From the NCBI GenBank assembly GCA_963753055.1, contig CAVWAP010000004.1, positions 930,001-994,000 of the forward strand: a DNA stretch of 64,000 nt, read 5' to 3'. The position numbers and the translations under genes were made by a program. Of the stretch, positions 1-13,530 are shown one piece after another; the first letter of the stretch is position 1, and every line of letters begins with the position of its first letter. The notes under the pieces are model-generated. The model searched no databases. It had not been told where the DNA came from and saw nothing but the letters and a program-made list of their open reading frames with translations. The stretch comes from JAUWGC01 sp963753055. Its GTDB lineage: Bacteria > Bacteroidota > Bacteroidia > Bacteroidales > B18-G4.

Positions 1-1632
1 CTGACCTTCATAAACCTCACCTGTTGATCCATTCAGTGAGATCCAGTCGCCTTCCTTAAAAGGCTTGCCATCAGCTGTCATGATCCTTGTTTTATAATCG
101 ATCTGTACGGAACCGGCACCGGAAACACAGCACTTACCCATTCCTCTTGCAACAACTGCAGCGTGTGATGTCATACCACCACGAGCGGTCAGGATACCCT
201 TTGCCGAGTTCATACCCTTTAGGTCCTCGGGTGATGTTTCAACCCTTACAAGTATCACGCTCTTACCCTTATCTGCCCACTCTTCAGCATCATCGGCGTG
301 GAAAACGATCTGCCCTGTGGCAGCGCCTGGGGAGGCCGGGAGGCCTTTCGCCAATACTACAGCCTGCTGGATGCCTTCAGGATCGAAGACAGGGTGGAGG
401 AGCTCATCAAGCTTATTCGGCTCATTGCGCAGTAATGCTGTCTTTTCATCCAGCTTGCCCTCATCGAGCATGGCCATAGATATCTTTACCATGGCGGCAC
501 CTGTACGCTTACCATTCCTGGTTTGTAATAACCAGAGTCTGCCTTCCTGTATGGTAAACTCAAGGTCTTGCATATCAGCATAATGATCTTCCAGTTTTTG
601 TTGGATATCATCAAGTTCCTTATAGATTTCAGGCATAACTTCTTCAAGTGAAGGATAGTTGGCAGCCCGGTCTTCTTCACTTACTGTTGCCAGTTTGGCC
701 CAGCGTTGTGAGCCCTCTTTGGTGATCTGTTGTGGGGTACGGATACCGGCCACAACATCTTCTCCCTGTGCATTGATCAGGTATTCACCATTAAAAATAT
801 CTTCTCCGGTACCAGCATCACGGGTAAAGGCAACACCGGTGGCAGAGCTGTCGCCCATATTTCCGAATACCATTGCCTGGACGTTAACAGCTGTTCCCCA
901 TTCATCCGGGATATTGTTGAGCTTGCGATAATACACCGCACGGTCGTTGCCCCATGAATCGAAGACAGCCAGGACGGATCCCCAGAGCTGTTCCCAAGGG
1001 TCAGTCGGAAAGTCTTTTCCTGTTTTTTCCTTTACGGCAGCCTTGAAGCGACGCACCATCTCCTTAAGGTCATCTGTTGAAAGGTCGGTATCGAGCTCAA
1101 CACCTTTTTCCTCTTTAAGATTTTCTATAATGACCTCAAATGGATCATGATCTTCTTTGGATTCCGGTTTCATTCCCATAACCACGTCGCCATACATCTG
1201 CACAAAACGGCGGTAAGAGTCCCATGCAAACCTGTCATTACCTGATTTTTTAGCAATTCCTTCAACGGCTGCATCATTCAGTCCCAGGTTCAGGACGGTG
1301 TCCATCATGCCCGGCATTGAAGCCCTTGCACCTGAACGAACAGAAAGCAGGAGTGGGTTGTCACTACTGCCGAAGCTGGTTTCCATTACTTCTTCCAGAA
1401 AGCTTACGCCATCTTCCACTTCAGCCTTGATAGCTTCGATAGTAGCATCCCTTCCTTTAACATAATAATCATTGCAAACCTCTGTGGTGATGGTAAATCC
1501 GGCAGGTACCGGCACACCGATCAGGTTCATCTCAGCCAGGTTGGCACCTTTGCCACCAAGGAGATTTTTCATAGTAGCATTGCCTTCGGCAGTGCGGTTC
1601 CCAAACTTATATACGTGCTTATCGTTACTCAT
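1..1632 (-). CDS. ppdK: Pyruvate, phosphate dikinase, N-terminal part (3' end outside window)
   Basis: The enzyme interconverts pyruvate + ATP + Pi and phosphoenolpyruvate + AMP + PPi in the cytoplasm; in Bacteroidota it often works at the PEP-pyruvate node of glycolysis. The protein begins MSNDKHVYKFGNRTAEGN, has the family's KNLLGGKGANLAEM segment near residues 22-35, and carries the phosphohistidine motif GMTSHAAVVARGMG near residue 485, with the swivelling His present. The frame is still open at base 1 after 544 codons. Family members are about 880-910 residues, so the PEP-binding barrel lies outside the window. The ATG at 1632 is the first start in front of the conserved N terminus. A weak -7-like TACTTTCG lies upstream at 1696-1703. 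Identity is certain; physiological direction cannot be told from sequence. Confidence 0.97.
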   Translation of the reverse strand, partial: MSNDKHVYKFGNRTAEGNATMKNLLGGKGANLAEMNLIGVPVPAGFTITTEVCNDYYVKGRDATIEAIKAEVEDGVSFLEEVMETSFGSSDNPLLLSVRSGARASMPGMMDTVLNLGLNDAAVEGIAKKSGNDRFAWDSYRRFVQMYGDVVMGMKPESKEDHDPFEVIIENLKEEKGVELDTDLSTDDLKEMVRRFKAAVKEKTGKDFPTDPWEQLWGSVLAVFDSWGNDRAVYYRKLNNIPDEWGTAVNVQAMVFGNMGDSSATGVAFTRDAGTGEDIFNGEYLINAQGEDVVAGIRTPQQITKEGSQRWAKLATVSEEDRAANYPSLEEVMPEIYKELDDIQQKLEDHYADMQDLEFTIQEGRLWLLQTRNGKRTGAAMVKISMAMLDEGKLDEKTALLRNEPNKLDELLHPVFDPEGIQQAVVLAKGLPASPGAATGQIVFHADDAEEWADKGKSVILVRVETSPEDLKGMNSAKGILTARGGMTSHAAVVARGMGKCCVSGAGSVQIDYKTRIMTADGKPFKEGDWISLNGSTGEVYEGQ

Positions 1633-1748
1633 TATAAATCCTTTTTTATATATTCTATTGATTTTTAGATACTTGAGTTTATGAAATTAAGTCTACGAAA
1701 GTACGAAAAATATGTGTTTCTGCGATGTTAAATAGTGTGAAAAGTTTT

Positions 1749-1782
1749 AATCAGTTGACGGTTGACAGTTGACAGTTGACAA
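1749..1782. repeat. Left arm of inverted repeat around the S23-type gene (GTTGACa/g words)
   Basis: The arm is a run of heptamers of the form CAGTTGACGGTTGACAGTTG. Its first 25 bases or so match, as reverse complement, the far end of the arm at 2249-2302. The two arms enclose the four-helix-bundle gene at 1849-2226. Coordinates are good to a few bases. Confidence 0.85.
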
Positions 1783-1848
1783 AAAAATTAAAATTCTTTG
1801 GGTACAATTTCAATTCAGTGGTATAGATATTTGGAGGGATAATAAAAC

Positions 1849-2226
1849 ATGGGCTTTGGTACATACAAAAACTTGACAGTATATCAGCTTGCATTCAAAC
1901 AGGCAATGAATGTATTTAAGATTACTAAATCATTTCCAAAAGAAGAGACTTATTCACTAACAGACCAGATTAGAAGGTCCTCTAGATCAGTATGCGCAAA
2001 TATTGGTGAAGGCTATAGAAAACGTCAATACATTGCACATTTCGCCAGCAAAATATCTGATTCTGATATGGAGAACACTGAAACCCAGATTTGGCTAGAA
2101 TTTGCTTTAACTTGTCATTATATTTCAAAAGATACATATGATGATCTAATTATGACATCACAACAAATTGGTAGATTGTTGAATCATATGATAAACAATC
2201 CTGAAAAGTATCAGAGAAAAACTTAA
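1849..2226 (+). CDS. Four-helix-bundle protein, S23 / 23S rRNA intervening-sequence family
   Basis: A 125-residue, mostly helical protein. The opening GFGTYKNLTVYQLAFKQAM, the central LTDQIRRSSRSVCANIGEG and the following YRKRQY are characteristic of the S23 four-helix-bundle family, first known from ORFs inside 23S rRNA intervening sequences. The fold is shared with Avd of diversity-generating retroelements. Family function is unknown; nucleic-acid binding is usually assumed. The ATG has a purine-rich GGAGGG about 10 bases upstream, unusual for this genome. The gene stands alone between ppdK and the saccharopine genes. It is enclosed by inverted repeats about 500 bp apart (1749-1782 and 2249-2302), so a transcript through the locus could fold into a long stem with the gene in the loop, as in rRNA intervening sequences. 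No reverse transcriptase or variable repeat is nearby. Confidence 0.88.
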   Translation: MGFGTYKNLTVYQLAFKQAMNVFKITKSFPKEETYSLTDQIRRSSRSVCANIGEGYRKRQYIAHFASKISDSDMENTETQIWLEFALTCHYISKDTYDDLIMTSQQIGRLLNHMINNPEKYQRKT

Positions 2227-2248
2227 GTCCATTAAAACACCTCCCCCT

Positions 2249-2302
2249 TGTCAACCGTCAATTGTCAACTGTCAACCGTCAACTGTCAACCGTCAACTGA
2301 TT
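2249..2302. repeat. Right arm of inverted repeat around the S23-type gene
   Basis: About seven heptamer words (GTCAACcg / GTCAACtg / GTCAATtg) read on the plus strand. It is the reverse complement of the left arm at 1749-1782 and longer by roughly three words. Confidence 0.85.
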
Positions 2303-2397
2303 TCCAGATTTAAAAATAATTCCGATCTCCACTATAGATTCCAAGTAATTTATTAAGTTTGTTCCTTTTCAATATTACCAGACATAAAATATTATCA

Positions 2398-3702
2398 ATG
2401 AATAACATTATCGGTATCAGGCATGAGGATAAGTACGTGATGGAGAGGAGAGTAGCTATAATCCCGGATCACCTCAGAAAACTTAGCGATAAAGGCCTGA
2501 AATTTCTTGTCCAGACTTCTCCCAAGCGTGTTTATTCGGATGAAGCCTTTCGTGAAAGCGGGGCCGAGATCGTAAATAACCTGGATGAGGCCAATGTCAT
2601 CTTTGGTGTGAAAGAGATGCCCAATGATTTCTTTCGGGAAAATAATACCTATATCTTCTTCTCTCATGTTATCAAAGGGCAGCAATATAATATGCCGATG
2701 CTGAAGAAGATGATGGAGAAAAAGTGTACTTTGATCGAATATGAGAAGATTGCGGATGATGAAGGGCGCAGGCTGATCTTCTTTGGCCATTTTGCGGGCC
2801 TTGCAGGCATGATCAACTCTCTCTGGTCTCTTGGCCTCAGGTTGGAGCACTACGGTTATGATACCCCGTTTAAAAACCTTAAGCAAACCCATCAATACAA
2901 ATCCCTGGAAGAAGCAAAGGCTGACATCAGGGAAGCAGGGCAATGGATTTCGGAAAATGGCCTTCCTGAAGAGCTGATGCCTTTGACTATTGGCTTTACG
3001 GGCTATGGTAATGTATCTAATGGAGCCCAGGAAATAGCTGACCTGCTGCCAGGGATGTATATCACGCCGAAGGAATTGGTGAAACTGGATAAGCGTGATA
3101 ACTTACCCGATAATATCATTTATAAGGTCGTATTTAAAGAGGAAGATATTGTGGAGCCCAACCAGGGACAGCAGTTTGAGTTACTGGACTATTACAACCA
3201 TCCTGAAAAATATAAGAGCCAGTTTGAACAATACCTGCCCCACCTCACCGTCCTGATGAACTGTATGTACTGGGATGACAGGTACCCGAGGATCGTGACC
3301 AAGGAGTATCTGAAAGCCGCCTTTGAAAAGGGGTTGCCCAAAATGACAGTGATCGGTGATGTGACCTGTGACCCGGATGGCTCAATCGAGTGTACTTTCA
3401 AAGGGACGGAGATAGAAGATCCGATATTTGTTTATAACCCTTTGGATGATAGCTATACTATGGGATATGAAGGAGAAGGGATACTTGATATGGCTGTGGA
3501 TATCCTGCCCAGCGAACTGCCGCTGGAATCGTCGATGGCATTCAGTAATGCACTGTTCCGCTATATCGAAGCTATTGCTGCGGAGGACTATAGCAAGCCT
3601 TTTGATCAGATCAGCCTGCCTAACCCGATCAAGAAGGCAATGATCCTTCACCAAGGGAAATTAACCCCTGATTATCAGTATTTGGAAGAATATCTAAAAT
3701 AA
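2398..3702 (+). CDS. Lysine-2-oxoglutarate reductase (saccharopine dehydrogenase, lysine-forming type)
   Basis: First enzyme of lysine degradation by the saccharopine route: it condenses L-lysine and 2-oxoglutarate to saccharopine with NAD(P)H. The 434-residue protein has an alanine-dehydrogenase/transhydrogenase N-terminal domain (IGIRHEDKYVMERRVAI at the start), then a region with GFTGYGNVSNGAQEI resembling a dinucleotide-binding loop, as in the LKR half of plant and animal LKR/SDH proteins. I chose the ATG at 2398 because the family sequence begins at MNNIIGIRHEDK; an in-frame TTG at 2359 would add 13 unsupported residues. The neighbour 46 bases downstream is the matching saccharopine dehydrogenase, so the two form an operon equivalent to the eukaryotic fusion protein. 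Alanine dehydrogenase is the main alternative, but length and neighbour argue against it. Confidence 0.9.
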   Translation: MNNIIGIRHEDKYVMERRVAIIPDHLRKLSDKGLKFLVQTSPKRVYSDEAFRESGAEIVNNLDEANVIFGVKEMPNDFFRENNTYIFFSHVIKGQQYNMPMLKKMMEKKCTLIEYEKIADDEGRRLIFFGHFAGLAGMINSLWSLGLRLEHYGYDTPFKNLKQTHQYKSLEEAKADIREAGQWISENGLPEELMPLTIGFTGYGNVSNGAQEIADLLPGMYITPKELVKLDKRDNLPDNIIYKVVFKEEDIVEPNQGQQFELLDYYNHPEKYKSQFEQYLPHLTVLMNCMYWDDRYPRIVTKEYLKAAFEKGLPKMTVIGDVTCDPDGSIECTFKGTEIEDPIFVYNPLDDSYTMGYEGEGILDMAVDILPSELPLESSMAFSNALFRYIEAIAAEDYSKPFDQISLPNPIKKAMILHQGKLTPDYQYLEEYLK

Positions 3703-3748
3703 AATAACTGCATATTAGCATTAACCAAAAACTTTAATATAAACGCTT

Positions 3749-5086
3749 ATGAAAAAAGTATTGATCCTGGGTGCTGGAATGGTTGTTAAACCTATTGTCA
3801 ATTATTTGCTGGACAAAGGCTATGTCGTTACCGTTGCAACACGTACAAAATCAAAAGCTGATGCTATGATCGCCGGGCATCCTAACGGAACTTCAATGAC
3901 ATGGACAGTAGATGATGAGGCAACACTCGATGTACTGGTGTCTGAACACGACCTGTCGGTGAGTTTGCTGCCCTTTGCTTACCATGTCATGGTAGCCAGG
4001 CTTTGTATCAAGCATAAAAAGCCTATGGTCACCACATCATATGTCAAACCTGAAATGAAGGCCCTTGACGAGGCAGCTAAAGCAGCCGGTATCATCATCC
4101 TGAACGAGATCGGTGTTGACCCGGGGATCGACCATATGTCGGCTATGCGCATCATCGACCATGTACATGGGAAAGGTGGAAATATAAAGGAGTTTTATTC
4201 TTTCACAGGAGCCCTGGTTGCGCCTGAGGTAGAAATGAATCCATTTAATTATAAATTTACCTGGGCACCAAAGGGCGTTGTGATGGCCAGCAAGAATGAT
4301 GGCAATTACCTCAGGCATGGTGAAACAATTTATGTTGAGCCGGAAGATCTCTTCAAAAACCCATTGTCGGTTGACTTTCCTGGGGTTGGAAATTTGGAGG
4401 TTTATCCTAATCGTGATTCATTTCCATACATTGTGCTCTATGGGATACCAGAAACCAATACCATGTTCAGGGGCACCTTCCGCTATGAAAAATGGTGCGA
4501 GGTCCTTGATGCATTCAAGGCTATCGACCTGCTCTCTTATGATAAGATGAATATGCGTGGCATGACGTATCGTGATTTCATGGCAAAGATGATTGGTGCC
4601 GACAGCAATGAGGGGATCTGTGAAAAAGTAGCTGCCAAGCTTGGCATTGGTGAAGAATCAAGTCCAATAATAGCCATGGATTGGATAGGCCTGTTCGACA
4701 ATGACCTTATTGACAGGGAAGAGGATTCTCCTTTTGAGCTTGTATCAGACTTGATGATCAGCAAGATGATGATTGAAGATGATGAAAGAGACATGGTTGC
4801 GATGATGCATACCTTCCTGGCGAGCTACCCGGATGGGAGCAAGGAAGTGATAAAGTCAAGCTTGTTGGATTTTGGGACACCTGCCACAGATACTTCTATT
4901 GCAAGGACGGTTGCCTTGCCAGCTGCTTGTGCAGTAGATATGATACTCCAGGGTAAAATTGATATTACCGGTGTGCATATCCCGGTTATACCGGAGATCT
5001 ATAATCCTGTACTTGATCAGCTTGAAACGCTTGGTATTAAGATGAATGAACAATACGGCCTGCCAGAAAGCGAAACGGTAAAATAA
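3749..5086 (+). CDS. Saccharopine dehydrogenase (glutamate-forming)
   Basis: Second step of the saccharopine pathway: saccharopine + NAD(P)+ gives glutamate and 2-aminoadipate semialdehyde. The protein (445 residues) opens with a Rossmann motif, VLILGAGMVVKPIVNYLL, followed by the saccharopine-dehydrogenase domain with NEIGVDPGIDHMSAM near residue 120 and FYSFTGALVAPE near 150, both typical of the LYS9/SDH family. It lies directly after the lysine-2-oxoglutarate reductase gene, and the pair probably shares a transcript. In the reverse direction such enzymes make lysine in fungi, but with the LKR partner degradation is the better reading. Confidence 0.93.
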   Translation: MKKVLILGAGMVVKPIVNYLLDKGYVVTVATRTKSKADAMIAGHPNGTSMTWTVDDEATLDVLVSEHDLSVSLLPFAYHVMVARLCIKHKKPMVTTSYVKPEMKALDEAAKAAGIIILNEIGVDPGIDHMSAMRIIDHVHGKGGNIKEFYSFTGALVAPEVEMNPFNYKFTWAPKGVVMASKNDGNYLRHGETIYVEPEDLFKNPLSVDFPGVGNLEVYPNRDSFPYIVLYGIPETNTMFRGTFRYEKWCEVLDAFKAIDLLSYDKMNMRGMTYRDFMAKMIGADSNEGICEKVAAKLGIGEESSPIIAMDWIGLFDNDLIDREEDSPFELVSDLMISKMMIEDDERDMVAMMHTFLASYPDGSKEVIKSSLLDFGTPATDTSIARTVALPAACAVDMILQGKIDITGVHIPVIPEIYNPVLDQLETLGIKMNEQYGLPESETVK

Positions 5087-5134
5087 TAATTACTGCAGCT
5101 GGGGTGTTTGAGCCTATTTATATGACCTGCTGGA

Positions 5135-5971
5135 ATGTCTAAACTATTATTCGCCGCTGCGATTGGATTGATTATATATTTTATCTATGATTGGTTCAGA
5201 TCTTCATCAAAAAAGAAAAAGAAACCTAATAAAGAACCAAAACAGATGGGAAAAAGATCAGGATATGGCAAATGGATAGGAGGGGGTCTTGGTTGGGCCT
5301 TCGGTGGTCCGATCGGTGGTATACTGGGCTTCATGTTTGGTTCCATGGTTGATGGGATGCAGAGCGGTACCCCCGCATACAGTGGTACACGTACAGGTGA
5401 TTTCAGCGTATCCCTGATGGTCCTGGCAGCCGCGGTGATGAAAGCTGACGGCAAGGTCGTAAAGTCTGAGCTAGATTATGTCATAAACTTTTTAAAACAT
5501 CAATTCGGTGAAGAAGAAGGGCAGAATAAAATTCTGATGCTCAGGGAGATCCTTAAGCAGGATTACAATGTACAGGAGGTGTCACAGCAGATCCGTCAGT
5601 TTATGGAGTATCCTTCCCGTCTTCAGTTAATACATTTCCTTTTTGGCATTTCTTCTGCTGATGGGGCCTATCATGCAAGGGAGGTTGAAATGATCGATAC
5701 GATCGGTACATTCCTGGGCATTCGTCTGGCTGACCTGAACTCCATCAAGGCCATGTTCGTGAAAGACGTGGACAGCGCATACAAGATCCTTGAAGTTCCT
5801 AAATCTGCGACTGACGAAGAGGTTAAAAAAGCCTATCATAGAATGGCCATTAAGTACCATCCTGATAAAGTGGCCCACCTTGGTGACGATGTGCGCCGTG
5901 CCGCCACAGAAAAGTTCCAGAAGCTTAACGGAGCTTATGAGGAGATCAAGAAGCAAAGGGGGATTAAATGA
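5135..5971 (+). CDS. TerB-like and J-domain membrane protein (DjlA-like)
   Basis: A 278-residue protein with three parts. An N-terminal hydrophobic helix (LLFAAAIGLIIYFIYDWF) is followed by a lysine-rich stretch and a glycine-rich hydrophobic segment near residues 48-70. A TerB-like helical domain spans about 88-200, with LMVLAAAVMKADGKVVKSE. A C-terminal J domain from about 213 has the HPD tripeptide (IKYHPDK). This is the layout of DjlA co-chaperones, which recruit DnaK to the inner membrane face. The gene follows the saccharopine operon by 48 bases and may be read through. Substrate is unknown. There is no zinc or client-binding domain as in DnaJ itself. Confidence 0.9.
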   Translation: MSKLLFAAAIGLIIYFIYDWFRSSSKKKKKPNKEPKQMGKRSGYGKWIGGGLGWAFGGPIGGILGFMFGSMVDGMQSGTPAYSGTRTGDFSVSLMVLAAAVMKADGKVVKSELDYVINFLKHQFGEEEGQNKILMLREILKQDYNVQEVSQQIRQFMEYPSRLQLIHFLFGISSADGAYHAREVEMIDTIGTFLGIRLADLNSIKAMFVKDVDSAYKILEVPKSATDEEVKKAYHRMAIKYHPDKVAHLGDDVRRAATEKFQKLNGAYEEIKKQRGIK

Positions 5972-5983
5972 TTAGTTTTTTTG

Positions 5984-6095
5984 ATGTTCCATGTTCAATG
6001 TTCAATGTTCAATGTTCCATCCAGTATCCAGTATCCAGTATCCAGTATCCGGTATCCGGTATCCAGTATCCAGTATCCAGTATCCGGCATCCTGA
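5984..6095. repeat. Composite short tandem repeat: GTTCAAT words then CCAGTATC words
   Basis: Between convergent genes lies a run of 9-mers (TGTTCAATG/TGTTCCATG) followed by about ten 8-mers (CCAGTATC/CCGGTATC). The same composite, reverse complemented and in the matching order, occurs at 14343-14411. No gene or clear terminator is visible in it. Confidence 0.9.
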
Positions 6096-6099
6096 GACG

Positions 6100-7974
6100 T
6101 TAGTCGAAAAACTTCCATGAAAGTCCAAATTTGAACGAAGGATCGTTCATAGGGTAGTGTGGAACGGTGTAATAGGTATAATTTCCGAAAAGGCCGGAAA
6201 AATTCTGATATTTAAGGAAAAGTTTTGCTCTTTTTATCCGTACCATCAGGAATAGATCAACAAAGGGATAGTTGCCAATTTGCTTTTCTGTTTGCAGGTT
6301 GAAGCTTCTCAGGGCGGGCATATAGGCATCAGCATAATAACTTGTGGCATAGAATATATCTATCCCTGGCTGTATTGTTGCGGCACCTTTAAAAATGGGT
6401 GTGGTGTAGATGAATGAAACATAGGCCAACAGGTCTGGCAACTTGATGACATTATTATTGCTGGCATTCTGATAGGTTAACTTTCCGATCAGGTTGAACT
6501 TTTTAATTTTAAAGTCTTTATATATGAAGGCCTTTAAAACATTAAAAGTGCCTTCGTATTGGAAAGGAGTAGCATCAAGGTTCAGGGCAACGTAATCACT
6601 CAACTGAATATAGGTCATTCCAATATTAAACCTTTTCCAGCGATAGAAGATCTCGGCCATCAGGTAAGCTTGCTTACTGAAATTATTTTGCCAGATGAAG
6701 TTATTTGAATAATATTCCTGGTAGAAGTAGCCTGGTGCCTGCCGGGAGATCTCAGCAATTATGGCTAATTCCCCTTTATTCACGGTGTCATTGCCAAACC
6801 ACCTTCCCAGGGATATCCTGCCATGGTAATCATCACCATTGTAATCCCCGAACGTGTAATTAGCACTTGCTGCCAGGTGATAGAATTTTGCAAAGTTCCA
6901 GCGCATGCCACCGGTTGTTGTCCATTGCCTGAAATATTTCTTTGGCATATACCCTGACAGTTCAATATATCGGTGTTGTGCTCCAAAGTAAACGTAGAAA
7001 GGGCGATGCAAAAGGGTGTCATCATATTCCAGGTTTGACCAGGTAAGCTGGTTTTCAATCCTGAAGTAATAGACTGAGTCCATTGTCATGGTTGAGTCAT
7101 AGTAGACATTATCATAAAATCCTGAGGCAGGATCTCCGTCGAGATACTTCTGGGTTTGTTTGAACTGATGGTATGAGTATGTAAGGCGGCCAAGGTTTAT
7201 ACCGCTTCGGGTCGCTCTTGGCTTAGAGAGATTAAAGTACTGATTAATAAAGAAGCTGTTGTCTTTGGTATGATTTTCAGCGCTGTACAGGTTTACTGGA
7301 TAGACTTCCCTGTTTGTTTCACTATTTTCTTCGAACATAGCATCATCTGCGATGCCTCCATTTTCTTCAACATCAATCTTGTTATGTATATAGTTAGCAA
7401 GGATCCCATACCTTCTGTTATAAGTATACCATTGTCCATAGATCACCAGGTTTTTATTATCAGCTTTCTGATTGGGGTAGAACCCTGGTGAATTGATGAA
7501 CCTTGCGCTGATGCCGACGGAGAAGTTCCCAATTATCCTTCGATGGAATTTCAGTTGCAGCATTTGCTCCTTTTTGGAGCCCATAAGATACTTAAGTTCA
7601 GTGTAAGGGTCGTTGACCCTGTAGTATTCTGTGTTTTCATTGGTAAACCTGTAGCTGTCGAAGGCATGTATGCCAAATGAGAATTCACTTCTCATGGTCG
7701 GGGTATAGTCGATCCGCATACTTGCCAGCCCGATATTTCCCAGGATGGCATAGAATGGATCTCTTTTATAGAGAGGATTATAGAGTTGCTCCTGGTTTAG
7801 CGACATGTTGAGGTGGTGCAGTCGTCCCAGTGCCAGGCTATCAATATTGTTATAGAAGTACTGTACGTCTGCGGAATCTATCGACTTGATAATGGAATCA
7901 CATTCCTGTGCTGTTGCGGGCAGGAGGGATAGTGTCATTAGGATCGTCAGTATGGCTTTCAGGTGCCTTGGCAT
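6100..7974 (-). CDS. Putative porin (Porin_10-like outer membrane beta-barrel)
   Basis: About 624 residues with an N-terminal signal peptide (LKAILTILMTLSLLPATAQ). The remainder shows alternating aromatic/polar strands and many YxxF/W pairs, ending in a C-terminal aromatic (LSWKFFD), as expected for an outer membrane barrel. Segments such as GNIGLASMRIDYTPTM and HAFDSYRF resemble the Bacteroidota 'putative porin' family. I chose the ATG at 7974 because it places the signal peptide at the N terminus; the longer frame to 8076 runs through the rRNA operon terminator. It is convergent with the J-domain gene and separated from the rRNA terminator by about 40 bases. Substrate cannot be inferred. 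Confidence 0.82.
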   Translation of the reverse strand: MPRHLKAILTILMTLSLLPATAQECDSIIKSIDSADVQYFYNNIDSLALGRLHHLNMSLNQEQLYNPLYKRDPFYAILGNIGLASMRIDYTPTMRSEFSFGIHAFDSYRFTNENTEYYRVNDPYTELKYLMGSKKEQMLQLKFHRRIIGNFSVGISARFINSPGFYPNQKADNKNLVIYGQWYTYNRRYGILANYIHNKIDVEENGGIADDAMFEENSETNREVYPVNLYSAENHTKDNSFFINQYFNLSKPRATRSGINLGRLTYSYHQFKQTQKYLDGDPASGFYDNVYYDSTMTMDSVYYFRIENQLTWSNLEYDDTLLHRPFYVYFGAQHRYIELSGYMPKKYFRQWTTTGGMRWNFAKFYHLAASANYTFGDYNGDDYHGRISLGRWFGNDTVNKGELAIIAEISRQAPGYFYQEYYSNNFIWQNNFSKQAYLMAEIFYRWKRFNIGMTYIQLSDYVALNLDATPFQYEGTFNVLKAFIYKDFKIKKFNLIGKLTYQNASNNNVIKLPDLLAYVSFIYTTPIFKGAATIQPGIDIFYATSYYADAYMPALRSFNLQTEKQIGNYPFVDLFLMVRIKRAKLFLKYQNFSGLFGNYTYYTVPHYPMNDPSFKFGLSWKFFD

Positions 7975-8013
7975 TATAGTATAACGCTGGAGTTTGAACA
8001 AATGTATAAAAAA

Positions 8014-8044
8014 AAACCCGTCTCGCCGAAAGCGAAACGGGTTT
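8014..8044 (-). terminator. Rho-independent terminator of the rRNA operon
   Basis: A 12-bp stem (AAACCCGTTTCG / CGAGACGGGTTT, one wobble pair) with a 7-base loop, followed on the minus strand by a run of T. It lies just past the 5S gene and in front of the porin start. Confidence 0.93.
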
Positions 8045-8050
8045 ATAAAA

Positions 8051-8159
<109 letters not shown>

Positions 8160-8261
8160 GATCTTCGTCCGCCGAAGCTTTAGCGTAGGCGGACTTAATA
8201 CCATAAATGACATATATAAGAAAGAAAATACAATAATTGTCTGAGTAATGTTGCATTTTAG

Positions 8262-11168
<2,907 letters not shown>

Positions 11169-11312
11169 TACTAATCTTTTTATTAATGCTCGATTACTCG
11201 ACGATTAAATTGTATTTTCTTTCAATATGTCAAAGAACTTGTTATCCGCCAAAACCCGAAGGGCCCTGGTGGAGTTGCCCGCTCTGTTTTCGTTAAACTT
11301 CGGCAGACCAAG

Positions 11313-11386
11313 TGGAGAATATCGGATTCGAACCGATGACCCCTAGCTTGCAAAGCTAGTGCTCTAGCCAGCTGAGCTAATTCCCC
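11313..11386 (-). tRNA. tRNA-Ala (anticodon TGC)
   Basis: A 74-base cloverleaf on the minus strand: acceptor GGGGAAT / ATTCTCC, D arm AGCTCAGCTGG, anticodon loop TTTGCAA, T arm with GGTTCGAATCC. It is in the 16S-23S spacer of the rRNA operon. CCA is not encoded. Confidence 0.96.
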
Positions 11387-11403
11387 CTAAAACGATTGGT
11401 ATG

Positions 11404-11477
11404 TAGTCCCGCGCAGATTTGAACTGCGGACCCCTACATTATCAGTGTAGTGCTCTAACCAACTGAGCTACGGGACT
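11404..11477 (-). tRNA. tRNA-Ile (anticodon GAT)
   Basis: A 74-base cloverleaf on the minus strand: acceptor AGTCCCG / CGGGACT, anticodon stem CTACA / TGTAG with loop CTGATAA, T loop TTCAAAT. It is first in the 16S-23S spacer, 17 bases before tRNA-Ala in transcription order. CCA is not encoded. Confidence 0.96.
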
Positions 11478-11622
11478 GTATTGTTTAATTAAAAACCGTA
11501 CTTCCTTAGCTCATAAGGAAGAAGCAGTATACGCTGCTCGTTCTGGGAAACTCAATAATTGAAGTAAAGACCTGCAGTAAATACCAATCACGCCAAAGAC
11601 GTGACTAATAGTAAACTTCTCT

Positions 11623-13143
<1,521 letters not shown>

Positions 13144-13392
13144 TGTAATAAGTCGATCTTTAATGTCTCAAGGTTTACTATTTACTCAAAGTTAAATTTA
13201 AGTAGGTATTTACTACTAGGCTTTTTTACTTCAATATCTCAAAGAACTTATATGTCTTTTAACTTACTATCTTTACGTTTAAGCAAAAAGGATTGCAAAA
13301 ATAATACCTTTTTGATTACCATCAAAACATTTTAACAAAAATTAATACTTTTTGTTGCGATTTTTTGAAAGAACTTGCGTCAAAAGCGGGTG

Positions 13393-13425
13393 CAAATCTA
13401 CAAATTAAAACTTTACAAAAGCAAA
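13393..13425 (-). promoter_or_regulatory. Probable rRNA operon promoter (Bacteroidota type)
   Basis: On the minus strand there is TAGATTTG (13393-13400) with TTTG at 13422-13425, 21 bases upstream. This fits the TTTG / TAnnTTTG pattern of the Bacteroidota primary sigma factor. It lies about 250 bases before the 16S 5' end in an AT-rich leader (13144-13392) that holds no gene. Confidence 0.6.
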
Positions 13426-13530
13426 CTTTTATTGAAAAAAATATGAAATAGTTATTAATGGCTTGAGGGAGATGATGTTGCAAGGGGTGGTTGGTGGTTA
13501 TTTTTCTGTTCAGTGATCAGTGTTCACTGA

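Noticed and set aside
87..1684. Plus-strand open frames opposite ppdK
   Set aside because: They are antisense shadows of a strongly conserved gene.
1849..2226. Avd of a diversity-generating retroelement
   Set aside because: Same fold, but no reverse transcriptase, template repeat or variable repeat is in the window.
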